Program-made: the position numbers and the translations under genes
Notes under the pieces: model-generated
Databases searched by the model: none
Told to the model about the DNA's origin: nothing
What the model saw: the letters and a program-made list of their open reading frames with translations, nothing else
In this document: positions 54,961-64,000 of the stretch, in pieces
How the letters are laid out: each line of letters begins with the position of its first letter
How positions within the stretch are numbered: position 1 is the stretch's first letter
Origin: Molossus alvarezi
Lineage: Eukaryota > Chordata > Mammalia > Chiroptera > Molossidae
Length of the DNA stretch: 64,000 nucleotides
Assembly (NCBI GenBank): GCA_037176705.1
Contig: CM073895.1
Coordinates: 4,856,051-4,920,050 of the forward strand
Direction of reading: 5' to 3'

Positions 54961-55685
54961 TGCTCTGACCTCAACACAAGCCCACCCTGGGCAGGGGCTG
55001 ATGCCAGGTGGGTACCCAAAGAGCCCGCGTTTGGAGGCTCTTCCAGAAAGGCCGGGCAGCGCTGTCTCAGCGGCCACCAAACTGGGCATCGCCCAGCTCC
55101 TTGGTTCCCCCTTCCCCCTGCGAACAGTGTGAAGCTCTGTCTTTCTGGAGCATCTCAGGTCTCGGCTGCACCCTCCTGGGAAATGCACGGCAGGTGCGAT
55201 TTCTGCCCATTTGCAGACGACACGCTGAAATCCCTGCACTGTGGCTCCCGCTCCCGTTAGCTTTCTGACAGGTGACGCGGCCGCTGGGAGAATATTTCAG
55301 GAGGCTTCTGTGTGGGGTTTTTTTTTTTTTTTTCATTCTCACTTTTCCCTTCTTTCTGTGTTGAGGCCATTTCTAGGTCATGCAGGGAAAGAACATTGAC
55401 AAGGGCAGTGATGTCGGGTCCCTGCTCTGAGGTTCCCAGGCCCGTCGGTGGTCAGGGCTGTGGGCCTGGGCCGTCCTTCAGGGCTTGGTCCCCAGCAGCC
55501 TCTCCACCTCCCTGCTGGCCCTCAGGGGCCCTTCCCGTGACCAGGCAAAGCCCAGGACTAGCTCCCTCCTGGGGGAGGGGTGGGTGGGCTTAGAAGGACC
55601 CGGGCCTTGCGTGGCGTTGTCACGTTCGTGGGTCCTGGTTACTTGGGCATCTGAGGCCCAGGGGGAGTGGCGGTCTCCCCTGACC
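54961..55685. other. Intron with T-run
   Basis: A T-run lies at 55317-55333. I could not link it to a recognisable retroelement. The rest is unassigned GC-rich intron. Confidence 0.4.
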
Positions 55686-55689
55686 TCTC

Positions 55690-56235
55690 ACAGATGTTTC
55701 AGGCCAAGGTTCTTCGGCAAAATCGATTTTGACATTTTGATAAGAACCCACTCACCATGTTCTGTGTTTTGAATCTTTGACTCTAAGCTGTTCTGAAAAC
55801 CAGCTGTGAAGCGGAATCCTGTTTGTAAGATCTACATACTGCCTCTGTGGCAGAACCGGCGGGCACCTGCGGGTCATCTCGCAGACACCGGAGCAGGGTG
55901 GACGGGAGGCGGTGAGAATGAACCAGGTTATCGACGGGGCCTGGGCGGCGCTGGGAGAGAGGCATGATGAATGTCCCGAGCCCGTTCTGTCTCTCACGGT
56001 GTTTGGAATGAAAAAAAATTCCAAAAAACCATGCAGACTTTTAATGGAAATATTTTGTATTCATGAAATAGACAAAGTCCCTGCTCTTCAGGGAAGTTGG
56101 TTGCCATGTGAAACGGAACATCGACATCGGGAGCCCGTGATTTTTGTCACTTGGCATAAGAACAAAACTAGAGATTGGATTGGAAGCATTTTCGACCACT
56201 GTTTGAAAGGCCTGTGTGTTCTGACCAACTGGAGC
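55690..56235. other. AT-richer block, candidate conserved element
   Basis: GGCAAAATCGATTTTGACAT, GTTTGTAAGATCTACATAC, GCAGACTTTTAATGGAAAT and CTAGAGATTGGATTGG lie in a block less GC-rich than its flanks. ATCGAT occurs at about 55722. Weak candidate. Confidence 0.27.
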
Positions 56236-57095
56236 TTCTGTGTGCGAGCCGTGTTCTGGGGGAGAGAGGGAAGGACCGCCCCACCCCCACCAGCCTCCCA
56301 CATCAGTGAGACCATCTCTCCTCCAGTGTCAGTGCCCCCCCAGTATAAACCAAAGAGACCAGCCAAGTGTGCAAGGGGGAAGATCTCTGATGAGGGCAGG
56401 GGTGGGAGGTGTGTGTGGCCAGAGCGCCTGTCTTCCCTTCTTCCAGAGGATGGTCACGTGAGATGTTTGGTGGATGGGAGGGTTTGAGCCCCTGACAGGT
56501 TCTTGGTCCTGGGCTCTGTGACCTCCTTCCTCTCCCCTTGGGTTGGGGTCCCTCAGTATGAGAGGGAGGCGTCTGGGTCCCGGATGCATGACAGGGCACA
56601 TGCCATTAGGAGGTCGGAGTTAAGACGTAGCCCCTAAGAAGGTTGTGTGGTGACATGAAGCCAGGAGCCACTGGTCCTGGGCTCCTCTCGTGATCCCACC
56701 GAGGCTTCTTGTGTGGTCTCGGGCACAGCAGACCCCGCCCCGGGCATCAGGTGTCCCATGTGTCCCTGGAGGTGCTGGGCTAGGAGACCGTCTGCAGTGA
56801 GCCCTCGGGTCCTCCCTGGCACCTCTGCGCGGAGCTGTGGGAGGTGCTTTGGGAAGTCCTTGTAGGGCACAGCCGGGGAAGATGGAGGGGGGTGCGGGGT
56901 TCACCCACCGGTGTAGTTCACTGGTGCCCTTTTCTAGAGTCAGAAGACAGACAGGTTAAGCCTGGGGAGTGACCAGCACTCAAGACTCCCATTTGTAGGT
57001 GTGGGGGTTCCACCACCTGGTGTCCCCTAGCTCCGGACCTCACATCTCCCAGGCCCGCTTTGCCCCGCGTGTGCCTGGGAGAGGGTGGCGCCCAT
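56236..57095. other. Intron, no clear element
   Basis: GC-rich unique intron; nothing recognised. Confidence 0.45.
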
Positions 57096-57099
57096 CTCC

Positions 57100-57290
57100 C
57101 CCTCATTTCTTCATTCATTCAGCCCACGTGGATTGGGCACCTCTTCTCGGCTGAGCTCTGAGCCGAAAGGAGACATACAGATAAATAAGAGACGTGTGTC
57201 TGTCCTCAGGGAGCTCACCGTCTAGTGGAGGAAGCAGCCCCGTAAAGGGCTGGTTGTGGCGTGGGAAGGACGCTGATAGAAATTCCCACG
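57100..57290 (+). mobile_element. Ancient mammalian repeat, family unnamed
   Basis: CTTCATTCATTCAGCCCACG, GGGCACCTCTTCTCGG, GATAAATAAGAGACG, TCCTCAGGGAGCTCACCG and TCTAGTGGAGGAAGC follow a common old repeat wording; family not named with confidence. Confidence 0.45.
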
Positions 57291-57985
57291 TGGGAGCCGA
57301 GAGACAGGCTCCTCGCTGGCCTGTGAGGGCCACAGAGGGCCCCTCAGCGCGGCGGTGACTCCGGAACTGAGTGAGCCCCCTCGACCCACGCGGACTGTTC
57401 GTCATGCCACGGGTACTGCGGGTGCTCACCTTGCTTGCAGGGGCTGAACGAGGCCCGTGGTGACTGCACAGAGCGAGAGCTGTCCCCTCAGGCCGCCTGC
57501 GGCTTTGCTCAGCCTGGCTGGGCCCCCTCCTGCCGAGACCCGGCTGTCCCGAAGTGCGGGCACCAGGCTTTTAACTCCTGTCCTGTGGCCAGTCTGTGGC
57601 CAGCGTCTCATGTCGTGGCAGACACGTGATCCATAACTGCAGGTGTCGGGGCCACGTCACACTCGACAGCTTTATAGACACATGGTCGGGACCGCTCACG
57701 CCGTCCCCTCACGAGACCCCGCGGTCGGGGCTCCTCTGGCCCGGCCAGCCAGCAGGAAGGCGGGGGACTGTGAGAGCAGAGTCAGGGTGGAAGAGCCCTT
57801 CTCGCTCCGAGAGGCCAGTCTAGCTCTCCAGGATCGACAGCACGGGGAGATGCAGGCGAGAACCGCAGTGGGACTCGGCACACTCAGCCAGCGGTCAGCG
57901 CGCGCAGGCCGAGGACACCCACGTTGGCGAGGCTGCGGACCAGCGGGAAGTGTCATCCGTCACCGGCCGGGACGGGGAATGGGAT
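57291..57985. other. Intron, no clear element
   Basis: CpG-rich unique intron; nothing recognised. Confidence 0.45.
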
Positions 57986-57989
57986 GGCC

Positions 57990-59020
57990 ACGTTGGAAAA
58001 ATGTCAGAAAGATTCTTAGGAACAGAATTAAATCTGCATCTGCTTTGTGACTCAGCAGGTCCCCTCTTGGACACGGACCCAGGGATGTGAAACCGTGCCG
58101 GGTGGGGCAAAAGGAGGTTCCAATTGTCTGCATGGAAAATAATGCAATAGTTAAAACATATAATACAACAACAGACTCTGTGTTTCAGGTACCCACACCT
58201 GTGAACCCCCCTTTGCCCCACCCCGTACATTTCTTTTTTTAAAAAATTTATTTTTTTTATTGATTTTAGAGAGAGGAAGGGAGAGAGGGAGAGAGAGAGA
58301 TAGAAACAATGATGAGCGAGAACATCGATGGGCCGCCTCCTGCACGCCCCCTACTGGGGATTTGGCCCACAACCTGGGCATGTGCCCCAACTGGGAATCC
58401 AACTGGCCACCTCTTGGTGCCTGGGTCAACGCTCAACCACTGAGCCACCCCGGCCAGGCCACCCTGTATATTAAAAAAAACACAACACTTGTAGAAGACT
58501 GTTCTTGGTAGTTGGATTCACAAGTAAATGCAGGAAGGACTCTGGTATTTACTAGCAGGTGACTGGGTGACAAAGGGGGTTCATGCAGTGGGATCCTACT
58601 TGGTAGGAAAACGACAGGATCCTGATACCAGCCATAGCGTGGGTGAGTCTCGAAACATCAGGCCGAGGAAAGGGGCCAGACGCAGAGGAGTCTCTCTGTG
58701 GGTCATTTCCCTAAACCTCTGGGTCAGGCAGAACTGATCTATGCTGAGCAACATCCTAACCGTGGCTGCCTCTGCCGTGGGTGATGCCGTGTCTGCGGTG
58801 GACAGCACGGGACGAGAGGGGGCCTTCTGGGTCACAACAGTGTCCTGTACCTCGACAGATGTTTGGGTTCCACAGGTACGTACATTTGTGGAAATCCGTC
58901 TCGCGGTGCGTGGGAGACCTGTGCAGGGTGTTAGTGACTGGACTCGGCGCTGGGAGCAAGGGTTTTCTCTGTGAAGTTTTTCAACTCTTCTGTAGGATAG
59001 TTTTCATCATAAAATGTTAG
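57990..59020 (+). mobile_element. L1 3'-end remnant, sense, split by a VES
   Basis: The only sense-orientation L1 I can recognise: TTGTGACTCAGCAGGTCCCC and GACACGGACCCAGGGATG before the VES; GGCAGAACTGATCTATGC, CCGTGGCTGCCTCTGCC, TACCTCGACAGATGTTTGGG and ACGTACATTTGTGGAAATCC after it. Very diverged, 3' end of an old family. Confidence 0.6.
58232..58458 (-). mobile_element. VES SINE, Tail-B subtype
   Basis: Tail TTTTATTGATTTTAGAGAG, head CTGAGCCACCCCGGCCAGG. The B-box is mutated (GGGAATCCAACTGGCC on the + strand). Target-site duplication CCACCCCGTACATT (58218-58231) and CCACCCTGTATATT (58459-58472). Confidence 0.9.
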
Positions 59021-59092
59021 AGGGGAACTCAACAATGTCTCTTTTATGGATTCACGCCTATCTGGTAAAAGTAGGCTTAAGAAATTAGGGGA

Positions 59093-59300
59093 GCCCTGGC
59101 TGGTTTGGCTCAGTGGTTGAAGGGTCGACCCTTAGACTGGAGGGTCACGAGATTGATTCCCAGTCAAGGGCACCTACCTGGATTGCAGGTTCGCACCCCA
59201 GCCCCGTCAGGGTCATGCGGGAGGCAGCCAATCCCTGTGTCTCTCTCACATCGATGCTTCTCTCCTCTCCCTCCCTCCCTCCTCCTCTCCTGCTCCTCCT
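59093..59300 (+). mobile_element. VES SINE, sense, tail truncated
   Basis: Head GCCCTGGCTGGTTTGGCTCAG; B-box altered to AGATTGATTCC. The pyrimidine block (CTCCCTCCCTCCTCCTCTCC) ends at about 59300 without the usual ATCCTC tail or A-run. Confidence 0.85.
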
Positions 59301-60190
59301 AGCCCAGTGCAGGGAGAGGGGCAGGGGTCAGGGCGTCTAGGAGGGAACATGACAACGGACTGAAATCCACTGAAATCCGAGAGGAGGAAGGTGAGGCCGC
59401 GAGGGGGCAGTGGAGAGCGAGGAAGCTTGTGGCTGAAGTCTCCCTTGAACTGAGAAATGCCGGGTGTGGGCACAGGAGGGCGAGGGGAGGCGGTGCGGCC
59501 GTTTCAGGGGGTGCACGGTTGGGGTGGGTGGCCGGGGTCTGGTGGGTCATCACGTGGATGTCGAGGTCACCCCGAATGACAGCAGATGCGAGCCTGGAGG
59601 GGAACAGAGTGTTCCAGGCGGAACAGACCAGTGAGAGCGGGTGGCCGGGAGGCAGTGATAGAAAGTGACCGGCAAGTGGTAGGCACAGTGAGTGGCATCA
59701 GCCTTAAAGGAACTGGGGTCTTGAAGGAGGCAGCAGGAAAACCATTTGGAGCTGGCAACAGGGAGCAGGGAGGGCACCAGCTTCCCGGTTTGGGCTCCGT
59801 GATTCTCCGGGCATCAGAGAAAGCGTAGCATCTGGGAAGGGCCGCGGAGAGACGAGGCCCTCGGGGCACAGCCGGCGTCACCCAGGGCCCACCTGCAGGC
59901 GTGTCACTGTCCCCCCGCAGACCGCAAGTTCGGTTTTGTGGGGAGCATAGCTTTCTTGTTCATGGCTGTGTCTCCATTCTCACGATGGGATCTCAGCGCG
60001 AGCCCAGCAGTGAGCTGAGGGGCCCGGGGGAGGGCTTTGGAAGTACAGGCTCCCCCCTGCGCCATGTGGGTCCCTCCTCGTTCTGATCCGACCGGGGAAG
60101 TCCGGTCTGCCTGCATTTCGCGCGGCGGCCTTGGCAGAGCCCGCGGCGTGAGCTATGGCCTAGCGCCCGAGCGTCCCCCGGGTCCCAGCT
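59301..60190. other. Intron, no clear element
   Basis: Purine-rich then GC-rich unique intron; nothing recognised. Confidence 0.45.
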
Positions 60191-60194
60191 GGCC

Positions 60195-60340
60195 CATGAC
60201 TACTATCTGGAAGTTGAGGCGGACAGATTGGATTGGGTTGTTGCAGGAGTTTTCCAGTTTGTGGTGGGAATTGAGTTGAATTTATTTACCATTTTTGCCA
60301 GTGGTACTCTGCCAAATATTTATTTAATCTGAGGATTCTG
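60195..60340. other. AT-richer island, candidate conserved element
   Basis: CAGATTGGATTGGGTTG, GAATTTATTTACCATTTTTGC in two pieces and CAAATATTTATTTAATCTG stand out against GC-rich flanks. Not a known repeat to me. Confidence 0.33.
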
Positions 60341-60887
60341 GAGAAGCGCTGGGGGTTGGACGAGCAGGCGGCTGGCCGCCAGCAGTGCCTGCATCCCTCC
60401 CTCCGCCCGCTGCTCGACCAGCCTGGGGCACAGCAGCCAGACCCCCGCTCCGTGCCCCGGGTTGGCCCGTCCGGCCGTGGGCCGAGGGGGGCTTGAGGGC
60501 AGATCCGGCAGGAAGAGCTGGTTCTTGTTTTGGCAGCATCCCAGCCGGTACGGTTTATTTCACCTTCATAAAGGATGATTAACGGGGCTCGGAGGAGAGC
60601 ACCCTCTAATCGTGTGAGTGTCCTCAGGGCAGGAGGCCCAGCGGTGCCTGTGGCTGTCGGGATGCCAGGGGAAGTGGTGCCAACAGGCGCTTCTGCTGCG
60701 TGCCCGGTAGCTCGGGGGTCAGCTCTGCGGTGTCAGAGCACCTATGTTGAGTGGTGGTCCCCGTGCCCCTTTTTGGAACTGTCCCTTTTCTTTATGAAGA
60801 AGCATTTGGAAAAGCGGCTTAAATACAACATCATTGAAAGTGTTATGAAAGTACGACAATGGTAATGCTGACATCACTGGCTAAAAG
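60341..60887. other. Intron, no clear element
   Basis: GC-rich unique intron; nothing recognised. Confidence 0.45.
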
Positions 60888-60897
60888 AAATCTATTT

Positions 60898-61107
60898 GCC
60901 CAGCCAGTGTGGCTCAGCGGATTGAGTGCCATCCATGGACTGAGGTCCGGTTCGATTCCCGGTCAGGGCACACGCCCGGTTGCGGGCTCGATCCCCAGTG
61001 GGGGGCATGCGGAAGGCAGCCGATCAATGTTTCTCTCACATCGATGTTTCTATCTCTGTCTACCTTCCTCTCTCTCTAAAAAAAAATTAATGAAAATATA
61101 TTTTAAA
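60898..61107 (+). mobile_element. VES SINE, sense, Tail-B subtype
   Basis: Head CCCAGCCAGTGTGGCTCAGC, B-box GGTTCGATTCC, tail CCTCTCTCTCTAAAAAAAAA. Target-site duplication AAATCTATTT (60888-60897) and AAATCCATTT (61108-61117). Confidence 0.9.
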
Positions 61108-61229
61108 AAATCCATTTTTTTGCATAGAAAACAAAATCACAGTGGGCCACAGCACTTGATGTTGTTTAAGGTGACCAGATCACCCCAAGATGAACACCAA
61201 TGCTAAACTCTATCAACTGGTGGTCCGAG

Positions 61230-61459
61230 AGCTTTATTTAAAGTGGATTATTAACTACTTCATAATGTGAAACCTGTGGATAAATATGGAGAATAGCAAG
61301 TAAACCTGTGTACATACCACCCAGCTTTATCAAGCCTTATACCCCCTGCCCCGTTTCATTAGATGGTTTTGAAAAGAAAGAAAACAACATTCACGTCTTG
61401 ATCCCGTCCCCTCTCTCATGCCACAGAGCCGGTGTTTTTCAATCTCGCGCTTGTTTTTC
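61230..61459 (-). mobile_element. L1 remnant, antisense (start of mosaic)
   Basis: TGTACATACCACCCAGCTTT and CCCCGTTTCATTAGATGG resemble the antisense 3' part of an old L1. It continues after the VES at 61460. Weakest part of the mosaic. Confidence 0.5.
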
Positions 61460-61681
61460 TTTTTAATTTTTTTTCTTTGTTGATTTTAGAGAGAGAGGAA
61501 GGGAGAGGGAGAGAGAGATAGAAACATCGATGAGAGAGAACACTGATTGGCCGTCTCCTGCATGTCCCCTCACTGAGGGTCAGGCCCATAACCTGGGCAT
61601 GTGCCCTGACCGGGAATCGAAGCGGCGACCTCTCGGTGCAGGGGTCGACCTCAACCACTGAGCCACACCGGCCAGGCTCAT
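61460..61681 (-). mobile_element. VES SINE, Tail-B subtype
   Basis: Tail TTTCTTTGTTGATTTTAGAG, head CTGAGCCACACCGGCCAGG. Perfect 11-bp duplication GCTTGTTTTTC at 61449-61459 and 61682-61692. Confidence 0.92.
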
Positions 61682-61692
61682 GCTTGTTTTTC

Positions 61693-62232
61693 ATTCCAGT
61701 GTATTTTCATATGTTTACCATCCATGTGCGAATTCATCAACCATACATAGCATTGTTGTGCATGTTTTAAAATTGGAGATGAATGAGACCATCTGATGTC
61801 CTCTGACCTTGTTTGGAAGTTTTATCCTCACTGATGAACACGCACGTAGTTGGAGTTCACTTCTTATAGCTACCGCACAGAGTATCATTGCACTGACATT
61901 TAGGAGCGGGTGTTCCTCTAAGGGACGTGTGTGTGTGTTAGATATTCCTGTATGTTAAAAGTGGAACTTCTTGGAGGTAGAGTACACACACCCGCAGCTT
62001 CACCAGATAATGTCGCATTTCTCTCCAAAGTCATTGTATGGATTTATGCCCCAGCCACCGGCGGGTGAGAGTTCCCATTTCTCTGCATCCCCGCTTCAGA
62101 CTTTAAAATTGTTGCCAACTGAAGACGGTGAACCACCTCCCTGGGTCTCCATGGGAACCTCTTCACATACATTACTGGTCATCTCGGTTTCTTCTTTCAT
62201 GAGTTGCTCATTCATTCCCTTTGCCATTTTTT
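61693..62232 (-). mobile_element. L1 remnant, antisense
   Basis: TAGGAGCGGGTGTTCCTC, AAAGTGGAACTTCTTGGAGG, TTTCTCTCCAAAGTCATTG, CGGGTGAGAGTTCCCATTTC and CTTTCATGAGTTGCTC follow antisense L1 wording. Confidence 0.72.
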
Positions 62233-62489
62233 ATTCTTTCTTTATTTTTTTATCCTCACCCGAGGACATTTTTCCATTTTTTGTTCAGATAGAGTGGGAG
62301 GGGGACAGAGGAAGAGAGAGAGAGAGAAACATCGACGTGAAAGGGACACATCGAGTGGCTGCCACCCGCACGACCAACCAGGGCCGGGGACAAACTGCAA
62401 CCGAGGTACGTGCTCTTAGCGAGAACCGAACCCAGGTCTCTCTGGACCGCAGGCCGACGCTCTAACCGCTGAGCCAAACCGGCCAGGGC
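62233..62489 (-). mobile_element. VES SINE in L1
   Basis: Tail TTATCCTCACCCGAGGACAT, head CTGAGCCAAACCGGCCAGGG. Target-site duplication CCCTTTGCCATTTTT (from 62218) and CCCTTTGCCCTTTTT (from 62490). Confidence 0.9.
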
Positions 62490-62505
62490 CCCTTTGCCCT
62501 TTTTT

Positions 62506-62640
62506 AAAAAAATTTGTTTTCTATTGAACTGTGTGTCTTTTGGTGATGGATTGATTTGCAAGGATGCTTTGTATTTTCTAGATACTGATCCTAATTTATA
62601 CATATTACAGATGTCTTCTCCATTGCAAGACTTTATTTTG
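62506..62640 (-). mobile_element. L1 remnant, antisense
   Basis: GTGTGTCTTTTGGTGATGG, TTGTATTTTCTAGATACTG and ATGTCTTCTCCATTGCAAG continue the L1 mosaic. Confidence 0.6.
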
Positions 62641-62642
62641 TT

Positions 62643-62892
62643 TTGTTTTAAATCCTCACCTGAGGATATTTTTCCATCTATTTTCAGATAGAGTGGGAGG
62701 GCGAGAGACAGAAAGAGAGAGAGAAACATTGACGTGAGAGAGATACATCGATTGGTTGCCTCTCACATGACCCCGACCAGGGCCAGGGATGAACGAACCA
62801 CAACCGAGGTACGTGCCCTTGACCAGAATCAAACCCTCGACCCTTTGTTCCAGCGGCCAACGCTCTAACTGCTGAGCCCAACCAGCCAGGAC
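62643..62892 (-). mobile_element. VES SINE in L1
   Basis: Tail TTTAAATCCTCACCTGAGGA, head CTGAGCCCAACCAGCCAGGA. The B-box area is altered (AGAATCAAACCCTCGACC on the + strand). No clear target-site duplication. Confidence 0.88.
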
Positions 62893-63252
62893 TGCCATTT
62901 CGAGCTTTTAAAAAGAGCGTTCTTCATGTTGTCTTTTGACGGACAGGAATTCTTAATTCCGATGTAGTTTAATTTTATCAGTCTTATTTTTTATGGTTAG
63001 TGCTATTTGTCCTTGTTTAATAAATTTTTTCCTATCTCAGACCATAAATACCATCTTCTAAGAGAGTTAGGGTTTGACTTTCACATTTAAGTTTTAATCT
63101 ATCTGGAATTTATTTTGTGTAGGAAAACTCTTATTTTTCTTCCATGTTGAAAACCAGTTGTCCTGTGGCCATTTATTGAATGGTGGTTCATCCTTTCTCC
63201 AGTGATCTACATATACTAAGTTACCGTGTGTGACTTCTGTGTTATCTCAAGT
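62893..63252 (-). mobile_element. L1 remnant, antisense
   Basis: ATGTAGTTTAATTTTATCAG, ATTTATTTTGTGTAGGAAAAC as two pieces, AACCAGTTGTCCTGTGGCC and ATTTATTGAATGGTGG follow antisense L1. The SPIN element interrupts it at 63253. Confidence 0.72.
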
Positions 63253-63475
63253 CAGTGGTTCTCAACCTTCCTAAAGCCGCGACCCTTAAGTACAGCTCCT
63301 CATGTTGTATGTGGGCGTATCTGCATGTGGGCGGACCCGCCTGGAGACGGACAGAGGAGCGGTGTCTCGGTTCCTAAGACCATCGGAAATATGTTTTCTG
63401 ACGGTCTTAGGCGACCCCTGTGAAAGGGTTGTTTGACCCCCACAGGGGTCGCGACCCACAGGTTGAGAACCGCTG
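63253..63475 (+). mobile_element. SPIN-type hAT transposon (MITE)
   Basis: Left end CAGTGGTTCTCAACCTTCC, right end GGGTCGCGACCCACAGGTTG then AGAACCGCTG: inverted repeats CAG(T/C)GGTTCTCAACCT. Interior CCTAAGACCATCGGAAATA and GGTCTTAGGCGACCCCTG are typical of SPIN-family elements, which spread by horizontal transfer among tetrapods and are abundant in vesper bats. 223 bp, no transposase, non-autonomous. Flanking 8-mers TCTCAAGT (63245-63252) and TCTTACGT (63476-63483) match at 6 of 8 positions, consistent with the 8-bp hAT duplication. Confidence 0.88.
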
Positions 63476-63483
63476 TCTTACGT

Positions 63484-64000
63484 AGTCACGTGGGGTAGGT
63501 CTGTGTCGGGGCTCCTGTGCCATCCCTGTGTCAGACAGTCTGCTCCTGCCCATCCTCACTGTCTTCACTGCTGACGTGCGCGACAGCTTTGACCTGTCGT
63601 GGTAAGTGCTGGTTCAGGCTGCCCCGCCGTTCATGTTGTGTTCCTTGGAGCTGTCTTGACCTTTCTCGGCCTTTGGCGTTTTATACACATCCTGGGAGGG
63701 AATCTTGCTAAGATGGTCACATTTCTGTGGGTGTTTTTATTGGGTTCACATGGGCTCTGATGATCAGTTTGGTGAGAATCGACTTTTGCGTGCTCCTGGG
63801 TCTTCTACCTTTGGACACAGTCTGCCTCTCCACGTATGTTGGCCGTCCTCAATATCGTTCCATAGAGTTTCCTACTCTATGAGTAAATTTGCTCTTAGGA
63901 ACTTCATCTATTTAATTACAATGGTGTCTTAATTATATTTTCTTTTTGTTGCTGTTGTATAGGGATCTCATTTATTTTTGTATGTTGATCTTATATCCAG
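63484..64000 (-). mobile_element. L1 remnant, antisense, runs off the window
   Basis: ACACATCCTGGGAGGGAATC, GTTGGCCGTCCTCAATATCG, AACTTCATCTATTTAATTAC and TTTTTGTATGTTGATCTTATATCC are antisense ORF2-type L1 wording; the element continues past 64000. The assignment is weaker for 63484-63680. Confidence 0.7.

Larger units (their letters stand above)
6000..64000 (+). other. CAMTA1: CAMTA1 downstream intron (5' part)
   Basis: The rest of the window follows the donor at 6000 and no later CAMTA1 exon was found, so it is read as the first 58 kb of the next intron. It would be transcribed from the + strand as CAMTA1 pre-mRNA. That no other gene is nested here is an absence of evidence: a spliced non-coding RNA would not be visible by reading. 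Confidence 0.8.

Noticed and set aside
8416..62892. tRNA genes suggested by GGTTCGATTCC B-boxes
   Set aside because: These are the tRNA-derived heads of VES SINEs; no full cloverleaf or anticodon stem is kept.
6000..64000. Next CAMTA1 exon (PQNGSMILYN... in the family)
   Set aside because: Looked for on the + strand and not found; the known intron is far longer than this window.
1..64000. Novel microbial or phage system
   Set aside because: SINEs, L1s, MIRs, introns and splice sites show this is mammalian; no bacterial gene layout exists.

Overview
This is vertebrate, not microbial, DNA: a 64 kb piece of a bat genome lying almost entirely inside introns of CAMTA1 (calmodulin-binding transcription activator 1, + strand). 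The bat assignment rests on about 20 copies of the tRNA-derived VES SINE and on a SPIN-type hAT transposon; together they point to a vesper bat (Vespertilionidae), though I cannot name the species. The only coding sequence I can support is one 68-bp exon at 5932-5999. It has a textbook acceptor and donor and encodes EIAAYLITFEKHEEW..., part of the CG-1 DNA-binding domain of CAMTA1. Positions 1-5931 are the end of the preceding intron and 6000-64000 the beginning of the next one.

Layout. From 1 to about 36 kb the intron is GC- and CpG-rich with few repeats: old MIR, L2, MER5A, MER20 and MaLR-like LTR copies, scattered L1 fragments and six VES copies. Short AT-rich islands packed with homeodomain-, SOX- or ONECUT-like motifs stand out here (about 5.2, 9.3, 11.4, 18.8, 19.9, 23.1, 26.1, 29.5, 31.4 and 35.6 kb) and resemble conserved non-coding elements of the kind that regulate developmental genes. 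From about 36.5 to 40 kb composition drops to AT-rich, CpG-poor DNA made largely of an antisense L1 with SINEs nested in it. From 40 to 61 kb GC-rich sequence returns, with a long L2 copy, more VES copies, further AT-rich islands (45.2, 49.1, 54.8, 56.1, 60.3 kb) and a striking 19-bp minisatellite at 53.25-53.82 kb. From 61.2 kb to the end is an antisense L1 mosaic broken by three VES copies and the SPIN element.

There is no operon, CRISPR array, phage or new enzyme system. Apart from the exon, the open reading frames are chance frames in GC-rich, pyrimidine-rich or tandem-repeat DNA. The most unusual object is the minisatellite: 29 units, 27 of them with an intact inverted CCAAT box (ATTGG), the first 26 in an exact 19-bp register, a potential NF-Y landing array inside a large neuronal gene. 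Repeat family names come from recall of consensus sequences, and conservation claims are inference from composition; no search or alignment was run.
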